From: Pontibacter diazotrophicus
Lineage (GTDB): Bacteria; Bacteroidota; Bacteroidia; Cytophagales; Hymenobacteraceae
Assembly: GCF_003367245.1 (NCBI RefSeq)
Contig: NZ_QRGR01000001.1
Coordinates: 372,001-436,000, forward strand
Reading direction: 5' to 3'
Length of the DNA: 64,000 bases
The notes beneath the pieces are model-generated. The model was given only the letters and a program-made list of their open reading frames with translations. It was not told the origin of the DNA and did not search any database. The position numbers and the translations under genes are program-made. Below, in pieces: positions 35,488-44,583 of the stretch. How positions within the stretch are numbered: the stretch's first letter is position 1; every line of letters begins with the position of its first letter.

Positions 35488-36503
35488 ATGAAAAAACTAG
35501 TATGTACTACTTCCGGCAAGTTTGAATATGCGCACGCTGAAAAGCCGGAGTTAACAGAAGGCAATGCTATCATAAAAATAAAACGAATTGGCGTCTGCGG
35601 CACAGACCTGCACGCGTTTGAGGGTACGCAGCCATACTTTGAGTATCCGCGTGTGTTAGGGCATGAATTGGCCGGAGAACTGGTTGATTTTGACAGTGCC
35701 CCAGGTTTCAGGAAAGGAGAGGCGGTAACTTTTATTCCTTACTTTCACTGTGGCGGCTGTATTGCCTGTCGCTCCGATAAGCTTAACTGCTGCACAGGCA
35801 TAGAGGTATGTGGGGTGCACATAGATGGCGGCATGGCAGAATACCTTTCTGTACCGTCCTATGCACTCGTACACGGGGCAGTTTGTCTTATGATGCCCTG
35901 GCACTGGTGGAGCCGCTGGCCATAGGAGCACATGGCGTCAGAAGGGCTGGTGTAAAGCCCGGAGAGTTTGTATTAGTGGTAGGCGCCGGTCCCATTGGTT
36001 TAGGTATAATGGAGCTCGCGCGCATCGCTGGGGCCACCGTTATTGCGATGGATATAAATGAAGCACGTCTTGCTTTCGCTAAAGAAAAACTAAGGCTGCC
36101 TTATACCATCAAGGCCACAGACCCACATGTAACGGAGCAGCTACTGGATATCACGAATGGTGACATGCCCACTGTGGTAATAGATGCTACAGGAAGCCAG
36201 AAAGCAATCAACAGCTCTTTTCAGTATATGGCACATGGCGCCAGGTATGTACTTGTTGGCTTGCAGAGAGGGGAGGTATGCTTCAGCCATCCTGAATTTC
36301 ATAAGCGTGAAGCAACCTTAATGAGCAGCCGCAATGCCAGTCGCGAAGATTTTACAAAGGTGATTTCGTTGATGGAAAGTGGTTTAATTGACCCTGAAAC
36401 ATATATTACGCATCGGGTGAAATTTGATCAGGTTCAACATGACTTTGCAAGCTGGCTTCAACCTGAGACCGGAGTCATAAAGGCGATTGTTGAACTGGAC
36501 TGA
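35488..36503 (+). pseudogene. Zinc-dependent medium-chain alcohol dehydrogenase split by a frameshift
   Basis: A 338-residue MDR dehydrogenase in two frames. Frame one (35488 to about 35880) carries the catalytic-zinc region GVCGTDLHAFEG, RVLGHELAGE and the structural-zinc cysteines CGGCIACRSDKLNC. Frame two (about 35880-36503) carries YDALALVEPLAIGAHGV, the Rossmann motif VVGAGPIGLG, and a normal C-terminus. The break lies at CACGGGGCAG near 35878: one more G would restore a continuous frame reading ALVHGGSLSYDAL. Everything else is intact, so a recent mutation or a sequencing error in the G run is likely. The family includes L-galactonate, sorbitol and L-fucose-pathway dehydrogenases; here oxidation of a fucose-derived sugar or acid is inferred. 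Confidence 0.85.
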
Positions 36504-36653
36504 CAGCATCCGTTTGGCTGTCGCAACTGAACCGATGGAAGTAATTTTTCTACAGGCAAACCCTGGCGATTTAAGAACTTAGGTCGGGGGATGGAGGCAG
36601 ACTGACCAGCGGCACGAGTAGGAAACAAACAAAGAAGAAAATATTTATTAGAG

Positions 36654-38306
36654 ATGGTTCGGAAGATTATTAAAGTACATCCTCAGGATAATGTGATGGT
36701 CGCGCTGACTGACCTGGAAGCAGGTGATGTGCTCACGCATGACGAAGAGCAGTACCTGTTAACAACCACTGTGCCTGCCAAACATAAATTTGCTACAGTA
36801 GATCTGCCGGAAGGATCTGAGGTAACCATGTACGGGGTACTGGTGGGGAAAACAGTAGCAGATGTGGCGGCAGGTGCCTTGCTCACTACGCAGAACCTGA
36901 AACATGCCGCCCTTGATTTCTCTACCCGAGAACGTAGAACAGAGTGGTTAGGGCCTGATGTTTCGCGCTGGGAAAACAAAACTTTCAATGGGTATCACCG
37001 GTCTGACGGGCGTGTGGGAACTGCAAACTATTGGCTTGTGGTGCCGATGGTATTTTGTGAAAACAGAAACCTGGAAGTACTGGAGGAGGCGCTGGTGGAT
37101 AACCTGGGCTATGGCAAAAGCCAACAGTATCAGTCGCAGGCAAAGCAACTAATTGACTTTTACAAGACCGGCAAAAGTGTTGAGCAGATTCTGCAGTTAG
37201 ATATAGAAGTGGAAAACACACATCAGGCGAAGCACCGCTTGTTCCCAAACGTAGACGGAGTAAAGTTCCTGAAGCACACAGGTGGCTGTGGCGGAACCCG
37301 GGGTGATGCGCAGGCCTTGTGTGGCCTGCTGGCAGGCTATATCACGCATCCCAATGTGGCAGGGGCTACTGTGCTAAGCCTCGGTTGCCAGCATGCACAG
37401 GTTACGATGCTGCAAGAGGAGATAAAGAAGCGGGTTCCCCATTTCGATAAACCGCTTTATGTGTTAGAGCAGCAGGTAATAGGGGCAGAAACAGACATGC
37501 TTTCAGAAGCTTTAAAGTGCACCTTTGCGGGGCTAATGCAGGCGAACCAGTGTGAGCGTGCGCCGGCACCGCTCAGCAAGCTATGCATTGGGCTAGAGTG
37601 TGGTGGCTCCGACGGCTTTTCTGGTATATCTGCGAATCCTGCCATTGGCTATACTTCTGATCTGCTTGTGGCTTTAGGAGGTTCTGTGATTTTGGCAGAG
37701 TTTCCTGAGCTATGCGGCGTAGAGCAGGACCTGAGTGACCGGTGTTTAGAAATGGACGACGCGGAGCGTTTTTCCTTACTAATGAAAACATATAATAGTA
37801 GAGCAATGGCAGTTGGCTCTGGTTTTGACATGAATCCCTCTCCCGGCAACATCAAAGATGGATTGATAACCGATGCCATCAAATCAGCGGGAGCTGCCAA
37901 AAAGGGTGGCACCTCGCCTGTGGTGGCGGTACTGGATTATCCGGAGCAGGTAGAGAGGCCGGGACTTAACCTGCTCTGCACTCCTGGCAATGATGTTGAA
38001 TCAACTACTGCAGAGGTGGCATCCGGTGCTACCGTTGTACTGTTCACAACAGGGCTGGGCACGCCAACGGGCAACCCGATTGCCCCAGTAGTTAAGATTG
38101 CCAGCAACACGAAACTCTATCATAAGATGCGCGATATCATTGATATCAATACGGGGGCTATCACGGAGGGAGAAGAAACAATTCAGCAGGCAGGGGAGCG
38201 TATACTCGACTATATCATCGCGGTGGCCAGTGGTGAAGAAGAGGTCGCTGCTGTACGGCACGGGCAGGATGATTTCATACCCTGGAAAAGAGGAGTTTCT
38301 CTTTAA
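36654..38306 (+). CDS. uxaA: UxaA/altronate dehydratase-family sugar-acid dehydratase
   Basis: 550 residues: N-terminal SAF-like domain (about 1-90) and the large C-terminal dehydratase domain, beginning GYHRSDGRVGTANYWLV. Family motifs include KHTGGCGGTRGDAQALCG, LGCQHAQ, IGLECGGSDGFSGISANPAIG and NPSPGNIKDGL. UxaA removes water from D-altronate giving 2-keto-3-deoxygluconate and is iron-dependent. The Campylobacter jejuni fucose locus uses UxaA-type proteins as probable L-fuconate dehydratase, so beside a GH29 fucosidase this enzyme may act on L-fuconate rather than altronate. No uxaB or uxaC is seen nearby, which favours this view. 150 bases separate it from the frameshifted dehydrogenase. 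Confidence 0.88.
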   Translation: MVRKIIKVHPQDNVMVALTDLEAGDVLTHDEEQYLLTTTVPAKHKFATVDLPEGSEVTMYGVLVGKTVADVAAGALLTTQNLKHAALDFSTRERRTEWLGPDVSRWENKTFNGYHRSDGRVGTANYWLVVPMVFCENRNLEVLEEALVDNLGYGKSQQYQSQAKQLIDFYKTGKSVEQILQLDIEVENTHQAKHRLFPNVDGVKFLKHTGGCGGTRGDAQALCGLLAGYITHPNVAGATVLSLGCQHAQVTMLQEEIKKRVPHFDKPLYVLEQQVIGAETDMLSEALKCTFAGLMQANQCERAPAPLSKLCIGLECGGSDGFSGISANPAIGYTSDLLVALGGSVILAEFPELCGVEQDLSDRCLEMDDAERFSLLMKTYNSRAMAVGSGFDMNPSPGNIKDGLITDAIKSAGAAKKGGTSPVVAVLDYPEQVERPGLNLLCTPGNDVESTTAEVASGATVVLFTTGLGTPTGNPIAPVVKIASNTKLYHKMRDIIDINTGAITEGEETIQQAGERILDYIIAVASGEEEVAAVRHGQDDFIPWKRGVSL

Positions 38307-38595
38307 GGCTGAAGGGATGCCAATCCAGTAAAAAACAAAAAGCCATGCATTAAAAGAAAATTTGTACGTCGGTCATTGTAATCTTTCTTATAGGATGTTT
38401 TTCGGTTGATTTTATTCAGAAGCCAAAGTAAACGCTGCACACTCTCTGGGATTTCACCGTCAGGAATACCAAAAGAGGCTTTGGTTGCTGGGGTATTCGA
38501 TACGACAAAAATCAATGTCTAAAACCAGGCGATGGCGGGCAGAAGCACACGTACCTATGTATTAAGAGTTTACTCCAATCTACACGCATTCAACC

Positions 38596-40200
38596 ATGAT
38601 AAGAATATTGGGTTCCATCCGGAAAAGCTGCGGAGTCACGTTGTGGCAGTTACCTTTAATCGCATGCTGTTTGATGGGGTGTTCCGGCAATCTCCCTCAG
38701 GAGTATGCGCAGGCTTCCCCTTCGCTTCAGGCAGATGAAGTTACCCTCAGTATCGATGCTTCAGACACATACCAGACGATAGATAATTTTGGTGCCTCGG
38801 ATGCCTGGGCCTGTCAGTTCGTGGGAAACTGGCCAACTGAAAAACGAAATGCCATCGCGGATTTGCTCTTCAGTACAGATACCATGTCCAATGGCCAGCC
38901 CGAAGGTATAGGGTTATCCCTGTGGCGCTTTAACATTGGGGCTGGTAGTGCAGAACAGGGAGAGCAAAGCGGGATTCGGGACGAGTGGCGACGGGCTGAA
39001 TCCTTTCTGGAAGAGGATGGAAGTTACAACTGGCAGCGGCAGGCCGGGCAGGTTTGGTTTCTGAATGCAGCGAAGGAGCGCGGTGTAAAGAAGTTCCTGG
39101 CCTTTCCGAACAGCCCCCCCGTTCACTTAACGAAAAACGGCAAAGCCTTCGCTTCCGATGCTACACCTAACCTGGCACCTGAGCAGTATAGTGCTTTTGC
39201 CGACTACCTGGCAGATGTCATACAAGGCGTGGAGCGGACGCAGGGCATTCGCTTCGGTTATATCAGCCCGGTAAACGAGCCGCAATGGGACTGGAGTGAC
39301 GGAGGGCAGGAGGGAACTCCCTTTATGAATGAAGACATTGCCGGTATCGTCAGAGTGCTCAATACTTCTCTTGAGAGAAGAAGCCTTCCCACTAAAATTG
39401 ACATAGCCGAAGCCGGAAAAATTGATTACCTCTATACGACTGCCGATAAGCCGAACAGGGGGAACCAGATAGAGGCTTTCTTTGATAGCAGTTCCCCATA
39501 TTACATTGGCGACCTTTCCCATACGGGCAAAGTGATTTCGGCGCATAGTTATTTTACAACCTCTCCCTTCGAACAGGCAGTTGACAGTAGAGAGAAGCTG
39601 GCTGCAAAAGTAGCTTCTGTGCCAGGGCTGGAGTTCTGGCAGTCTGAGTACTGTATACTGGGCGATAATGCCGGAGAAATAGACGGTAACAAGCGGAACC
39701 TGGGAATCGACCCGGCTATTTACCTGGCGCGTGTTGTTCATACCGATCTGGTAATTGCAAATGCTACCGCCTGGCAGTGGTGGTTAGCCGTCTCTCCTTA
39801 TGATTACAAGGATGGCCTGGTGTATGTTGACAAGAACAAAGCAGACGGTGCATACTATGAAAGCAAAATGCTGTGGGCTTTAGGAAATTACAGCCGGTTT
39901 ATTCGTCCTGGTGCTGTACGCGTCAGCGCGCAGCTGGCAGGAGCGAAAGCGGAGGCTAACACTGTGCTGGCCTCTTCTTACATTGATACGGCAGGAAAGC
40001 AGCTCATAACGGTAGCTGTAAATGCCGGAATAGAGCCAGTGAAAGTAAAGTTGAGTGCGAAAGGGGCTACTATAGCCGGTATCAGACCTTATGTAACCAC
40101 AGCGGAGGAGGATCTGAAGCCCGGCAACCTGGTAAACAGCGACAATGTAATAATTCTGTCTCCCCGTTCTATTACCACGCTGGTAGCCAATTTAGAATAG
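38596..40200 (+). CDS. GH30-family glycoside hydrolase lipoprotein
   Basis: 534 residues, lipobox CLMGC (Cys29). GH30 TIM barrel plus side beta-domain: substrate-facing start TYQTIDNFGASDAWAC (about 58-73), acid/base Glu228 in SPVNEPQWDWS, nucleophile Glu351 in FWQSEYCILGD, and a C-terminal beta-sandwich (about 440-534). GH30 subfamilies include beta-1,6-galactanase, glucuronoxylanase, beta-glucosidase and beta-fucosidase; the WACQFVGNWP segment differs from glucocerebrosidases, but I cannot assign the subfamily. Its place between uxaA and the sulfatase makes it the backbone- or side-chain-cleaving enzyme of this PUL. The 289 bases upstream contain no credible gene. Confidence 0.88.
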   Translation: MIRILGSIRKSCGVTLWQLPLIACCLMGCSGNLPQEYAQASPSLQADEVTLSIDASDTYQTIDNFGASDAWACQFVGNWPTEKRNAIADLLFSTDTMSNGQPEGIGLSLWRFNIGAGSAEQGEQSGIRDEWRRAESFLEEDGSYNWQRQAGQVWFLNAAKERGVKKFLAFPNSPPVHLTKNGKAFASDATPNLAPEQYSAFADYLADVIQGVERTQGIRFGYISPVNEPQWDWSDGGQEGTPFMNEDIAGIVRVLNTSLERRSLPTKIDIAEAGKIDYLYTTADKPNRGNQIEAFFDSSSPYYIGDLSHTGKVISAHSYFTTSPFEQAVDSREKLAAKVASVPGLEFWQSEYCILGDNAGEIDGNKRNLGIDPAIYLARVVHTDLVIANATAWQWWLAVSPYDYKDGLVYVDKNKADGAYYESKMLWALGNYSRFIRPGAVRVSAQLAGAKAEANTVLASSYIDTAGKQLITVAVNAGIEPVKVKLSAKGATIAGIRPYVTTAEEDLKPGNLVNSDNVIILSPRSITTLVANLE

Positions 40201-40434
40201 GCTATATACCGTTTCTTTCAGTTGATTTATAGCGATATCGGTTGATGGTTTGGGAATAGTGACTTTAACTAAGCCACTTAGACGGTTCCTTTTGATTTGT
40301 AGAAATGCTAAAGTTGAGCTTACTCTTCTCAGAAACTATGCTTATTTTAGGATATGGGGAAAGAATCAGCATTGAAGTAGCTCTCTTCGCTGGGGATTCC
40401 TGATAAGCAACAGTGAGTTTTTAATGAGAAGCAG

Positions 40435-41874
40435 ATGATCAGAAATTTAATATTATTAGTTGCTGCATTGATTGTATGTGCTAATACTAATGCTCAGAAA
40501 AGCTCTAAGCCAAATGTTATCATCATCAACATGGATGACATGGGCTACGGTGACACAGAGCCTTATGGCATGACAGGAGTTTCTACTGATAACTTTAACC
40601 GGGTTGCAAAAGAGGGGACGCGTTTCACGCATTTCAATGCAGCCCAGGCTGTCTGTACTACTTCGCGTGCGGCACTGCTTACCGGCACTTACCCCAACAG
40701 GTTAGGACTGGCTGGAGCGTTACTTCCGGGGAGTAAAGTGGCGTTGAACCCGGAGGAGGAAACGATTGCTTCTTTGCTCAAAGAAGCCGGCTATAAAACC
40801 GCCATGCTCGGTAAGTGGCACCTGGGCAATAAGCCTCCATATACTCCTATCCACTACGGCTTCGACAGCTTTTATGGTATTCCCTATTCCCATGACATCT
40901 GGCCTATAGATTATGCCGGAAAGCGAATCACGGATCCTGCGAACATGCGCGGAGGCTGGCCAGCCCTACCCGTGTACCAGGGAGATGTTGTGGTTGACTC
41001 CATTCTTACCTTACAGGGGCAGTCGCGTTTAACAACAGCGTTTACCGAAAGAGCGGTTGCCTTCATAAAAGAAAATAAGGCCAAACCCTTCTTTCTTTAC
41101 CTGGCGCACCCCATGCCGCACGTACCGCTGGCCGCATCAGATAAATTCAGGGGGAAGAGTAAAATAGGCCTGTTCGGGGATGTAATCCTGGAACTGGACT
41201 GGTCGTTAGGGGAGGTGCTGAAGGTGCTGGACCAGGAGAAGATAGCAGATAACACCCTGCTGATTGTTACCAGCGACAACGGCCCCTGGCTGAACTTCGG
41301 TGACAATGCCGGCTCGTCGGGCGGTTTTAAGGAAGGCAAGTCAACCTCCTGGGAGGGTGGAACGCGAGTACCGATGCTGGTGCGCTGGCCAGGTAAAGTG
41401 GAGGCTGCCGGCGTGAACAGCCAGCTGATGACAAACATGGACCTGCTGCCAACTATCATGGCCGCAACAGGGGCGCCGCTTCCCGAAAAGAAAATAGACG
41501 GGATGAACTTCCTGCCGGTTTTACTTGGGAAAGCGGATGAAGGGCCCCGGGAGGTGCTTTACTACTATTTCGGAAAGAACAACCTGGAGGCTATCCGTTA
41601 CCGGAACTGGAAGCTTGTGCTGCCGCATCCTTCCAACACCTACGCAGCGCTGCATGGCAAGGAGGGCACACCGGGCAAAATAGCGAGGGTGCAGGTTCCG
41701 ACGGCGCTCTACAACCTGTCGCACGACGCCGGGGAGGATTATGACGTGCAGGAGCTGTACCCGGAGGTGGTCGCGCAAATAATGCTCCTTGCGGAGGAGG
41801 CACGAAAAGACTTAGGCGATGATCTGACAAACCGGGTGGGCGAGAATGTTCGGAAGCCAGCCATGTTACAATAA
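40435..41874 (+). CDS. S1-family sulfatase with atypical CTTSR motif
   Basis: 479 residues with signal peptide (LLVAALIVCANTNAQ). Alkaline-phosphatase-fold sulfatase hydrolysing sulfate esters of carbohydrates. Metal ligands are visible: NMDDMGYGD (Asp33-34 region) and SDNGPWLNFG (about 281). The maturation motif is CTTSRAALLTG with Cys74; the family consensus is C/S-x-P/A-x-R, and here the third position is Thr. TAMLGKWHLG and the downstream Lys/His positions are normal. The gene for a formylglycine-generating enzyme starts 36 bases after its stop. It presumably desulfates the glycan before or after fucosidase and GH30 action. Confidence 0.9.
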   Translation: MIRNLILLVAALIVCANTNAQKSSKPNVIIINMDDMGYGDTEPYGMTGVSTDNFNRVAKEGTRFTHFNAAQAVCTTSRAALLTGTYPNRLGLAGALLPGSKVALNPEEETIASLLKEAGYKTAMLGKWHLGNKPPYTPIHYGFDSFYGIPYSHDIWPIDYAGKRITDPANMRGGWPALPVYQGDVVVDSILTLQGQSRLTTAFTERAVAFIKENKAKPFFLYLAHPMPHVPLAASDKFRGKSKIGLFGDVILELDWSLGEVLKVLDQEKIADNTLLIVTSDNGPWLNFGDNAGSSGGFKEGKSTSWEGGTRVPMLVRWPGKVEAAGVNSQLMTNMDLLPTIMAATGAPLPEKKIDGMNFLPVLLGKADEGPREVLYYYFGKNNLEAIRYRNWKLVLPHPSNTYAALHGKEGTPGKIARVQVPTALYNLSHDAGEDYDVQELYPEVVAQIMLLAEEARKDLGDDLTNRVGENVRKPAMLQ

Positions 41875-41910
41875 AGTCCTTGAGTGTAGTTGGGTAAAAT
41901 AGAAGTGTAT

Positions 41911-43041
41911 ATGAATAAGTCGTACAGAATAGCCACAGCTGCCTTAGCTTTTAGCCTCTCTAGCCTTACAGGTTGCCAGCCTGGGCATGAGGAACAAGCC
42001 AAGGCTGCTGATGTAACTGGTAGCGAAGGGGGAAGAGGGATAGCTGTGTGTCAGCCTGGAGCGGGGCAGCAGTTTGCGGAGCTTGCCGGAGTGGAAAGCA
42101 GGGGAGAGGAGAATACTGAAGAAACCACAGACACCGTTCCTTCGAGGATGGTCTGGATTCCGGGAGGCACCTTTGCCATGGGGGCGGAAGATGCCGCGTT
42201 TCCTGATGCAAAGCCCGTTCACGATGTAACCCTGAGCGGCTTCTGGATAGATGAGCATGAGGTAACGAATGCCGAGTTTGCTGCATTTGTACAGGCCACC
42301 GGGTACGTAACGGTAGCGGAGCGGCCCCTGAATCCTGCTGATTTCCCCGGTGTGCCTGCTGATAAATTAGTGCCCGGTTCCGGTGTGTTTGTGGCTACTG
42401 CCCAACCGGTATCTTTGGATAATCCGCTTCAGTGGTGGCAGTATGCCCCCGGTGCCAGTTGGAGGAAGCCGTTCGGGAAGGGGAGTGCTGCCATGGCACA
42501 TCCCAATGAGCCTGTTGTGCATGTAAGTTACGAAGATGCGCTTGCCTATGCCACGTGGGCAGGTAAACGGTTGCCAACGGAGGCAGAATGGGAGTACGCT
42601 GCGAGAGGCGGCCAAGAGCAGCAGCCATATTACTGGGGAGATGAGGTAAAGCCGGATGGAAAGTGGATGGCTAACATTTACCAGGGCCACTTCCCTGACC
42701 GCAACACAGGAGCGGATGGCTATGTTGGTGCGGCCCCGGTCAAATCCTATCCTCCTAACCCCTATGGGCTGTATGACATGGACGGCAACGTGTGGGAGTG
42801 GTGCAGCGACTACTATAGGCCGGACTACTACCAGCACAGCGCCAAAGAGAACCCCAAAGGCCCGGCCAGCAGTTATGACCCGGATGAGTCCGGAACGGTG
42901 CAGCGGGTGCAGCGGGGGGGCTCTTACCTGTGCAGCGACCAGTACTGCACCCGCTACAGGGCAGGCAGCCGTGGGAAAGGCGAAGTATCCAGCGGTTCCA
43001 GTAACCTTGGGTTCAGATGTGTAAGAGATGAAAGTAATTGA
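41911..43041 (+). CDS. Formylglycine-generating enzyme lipoprotein (sulfatase-maturing)
   Basis: 376 residues from the ATG at 41911 (an upstream in-frame start at 41890 lies before the signal peptide). Lipobox SLTGC gives Cys18. The FGE-sulfatase domain covers about 75-376: MVWIPGGTFAMG, WIDEHEVTNAEFAAFV, PVVHVSYEDALAYATWAGKRLPTEAEWEYAARGG, DMDGNVWEWCSDYY, LGFRCVRD. Unlike most proteins of this superfamily it keeps both redox cysteines, Cys341 and Cys346 in GGSYLCSDQYCTRYR, so true cysteine-to-formylglycine oxidation is likely. It probably activates the adjacent sulfatase at or beyond the inner membrane during export. Confidence 0.9.
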   Translation: MNKSYRIATAALAFSLSSLTGCQPGHEEQAKAADVTGSEGGRGIAVCQPGAGQQFAELAGVESRGEENTEETTDTVPSRMVWIPGGTFAMGAEDAAFPDAKPVHDVTLSGFWIDEHEVTNAEFAAFVQATGYVTVAERPLNPADFPGVPADKLVPGSGVFVATAQPVSLDNPLQWWQYAPGASWRKPFGKGSAAMAHPNEPVVHVSYEDALAYATWAGKRLPTEAEWEYAARGGQEQQPYYWGDEVKPDGKWMANIYQGHFPDRNTGADGYVGAAPVKSYPPNPYGLYDMDGNVWEWCSDYYRPDYYQHSAKENPKGPASSYDPDESGTVQRVQRGGSYLCSDQYCTRYRAGSRGKGEVSSGSSNLGFRCVRDESN

Positions 43042-43295
43042 GGAAGACTACCTCCTTAGAAATAAACCTATAGTTGTATTCAGGTTAACTCTAAGTCGGG
43101 AGCAGACATCCCTTTTTTGAACAGCACGAACCAGGTAAAACAAACACTTATTTGATTCCAATCTTATTTGCCTCTAAAGGTGATGCACAACGGGCTTGTA
43201 TAATACACAGCTGTACTGCTGTGGCACAGCTGTCTGAAGATAGCCGTAAAAGGAGACAGTCCAAATCTATGGCGCGATGCAGGGCAGGAGGCATT

Positions 43296-44381
43296 TCATT
43301 TGGCCTCTGTTGCTTCTGAATTGATGTGCTGACTTGTCGTCTCTGACACGATACGGCCTAAATCGGTGAGGATGCTCCCGATATCCCGCAGCGTTGCCGG
43401 CGGCCCTACTCCCTGCAGGTTATCCAGGCAGCGTTCCTGTTCTGCCAGGGCCTGAAGCACAGCAGCGTTTAAGTTCTTCCGGTTTTCCTCCGTTGCATGC
43501 ACCGAGAACAGCCCGTAGGCAGCAGCACAATTTGCTGTGGCTTCCATCGCTCGCTTTAGCCTCTCTACATAAGTTTGCTCCAGCCCAGAATGCTGGTTTA
43601 GCTGTAAATCGGCCAGGCTCCTTCGGATGCCCCTTATCTGGATGGTGATACTTTCCAGTTGCCGTATGCTTTTGGCAAGCTGGTTTAGCCGCTCTCTTTT
43701 GTGCGTCAGCAGGGGGTTGTACTTCAGGCTTTGCTCGGCCAGGTCAAGTGCCTTTCTGCATTTTTCAGCTTCTTTGATGAGCGCGTCTACCTCTGAGCGA
43801 CCGGTTTTTCTTTTGGAGCCTGTTATATCCAGCAGTGCTGTTAAATTGGCTAAAGTAATTGCAGCCAGCTTGCTAAATGTCATGATGCTCCGCTCCACAT
43901 CGGGTACGGCATTTTGTGGAATAATCAGCGCATTGGTTAATACCGCTATGGCAGACCCTAAAATCGTTTCAAAAATTCTTTCATAGGCATACCCTTCTCT
44001 GGTCTGTCCGAAAGCAAGTACTAAAAGCGAACTGATGGCTACCTGCGATATGATCTGAGGGTTCATCCGGAGCGCTTTGGCAATGCCCATCCCTACCAGA
44101 ATGATAAAGAAGATGGAGAAAGCCCCTACCTTAAACCAGTGCCCCAGCAACATACTTACCAGCACACCACCGATTATACCCACAATACGCTGCGTCGCTT
44201 TATTTACAGAGTCGGCTACCGTAACCTGCACTGTAATAATGGCTGCAACAGCAGCAAAGTAAGGGTATTCCGAGTGCAGCACGCTGCTGGCCACAAACCA
44301 GGACAGCGCAGCTGCAAAGGCTGTCTTCACTATCTGTAAATTCAGACCGAGCTTTCCCGGTATATCTATGATTTTGCTCAC
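43296..44381 (-). CDS. FUSC / aromatic-acid-exporter-type membrane protein
   Basis: 361 residues. The first about 150 contain five or six membrane helices (TAFAAALSWFVASSV, YFAAVAAIITVQVTVADSV, IVGIIGGVLVSMLLGHWF, ISSLLVLAFGQ, ILGSAIAVLTNALII). The rest is a cytoplasmic helical region with coiled-coil character (EAEKCRKALDLAEQSL, RERLNQLAKSIRQLES). This is the layout of the short FUSC/ArAE family, some members of which export aromatic acids or fusaric acid; here transport substrate is unknown. It is a lone minus-strand gene following the sulfatase locus convergently; the 254 bases between them contain nothing recognisable. Confidence 0.82.
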   Translation of the reverse strand: MSKIIDIPGKLGLNLQIVKTAFAAALSWFVASSVLHSEYPYFAAVAAIITVQVTVADSVNKATQRIVGIIGGVLVSMLLGHWFKVGAFSIFFIILVGMGIAKALRMNPQIISQVAISSLLVLAFGQTREGYAYERIFETILGSAIAVLTNALIIPQNAVPDVERSIMTFSKLAAITLANLTALLDITGSKRKTGRSEVDALIKEAEKCRKALDLAEQSLKYNPLLTHKRERLNQLAKSIRQLESITIQIRGIRRSLADLQLNQHSGLEQTYVERLKRAMEATANCAAAYGLFSVHATEENRKNLNAAVLQALAEQERCLDNLQGVGPPATLRDIGSILTDLGRIVSETTSQHINSEATEAK

Positions 44382-44514
44382 AAGGTAGTTTTACTTCCCC
44401 CGCGTTTTTATGTTAGCGTTTGCTGCGCAAGAGAGCGAAACGGTAGCGGAAGGTTTAAGTGGCTGTTGCCAGTGATGGGCTGGAGATAAGATTGCTCGCA
44501 GAGGTCCTCCACTG

Positions 44515-44566
44515 GTTATAACAAACAAGGCTGCCCCTAAACCGGAGCAGCCTTGTTTGTTATAAC
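44515..44566. terminator. Perfect 20-bp inverted-repeat terminator
   Basis: Bases 44515-44534 are exactly complementary to 44547-44566 with a 12-base loop. It begins 17 bases after the yceI stop codon on the minus strand and lies upstream of the FUSC gene, so it would end yceI transcription. Confidence 0.85.
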
Positions 44567-44583
44567 GAAAGAAAGAGCGGAGT

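Noticed and set aside
38303-38515. 70-codon minus-strand frame after uxaA
   Set aside because: It overlaps the uxaA stop, has no family similarity, signal peptide or ribosome site, and lies in low-complexity AT-rich DNA.
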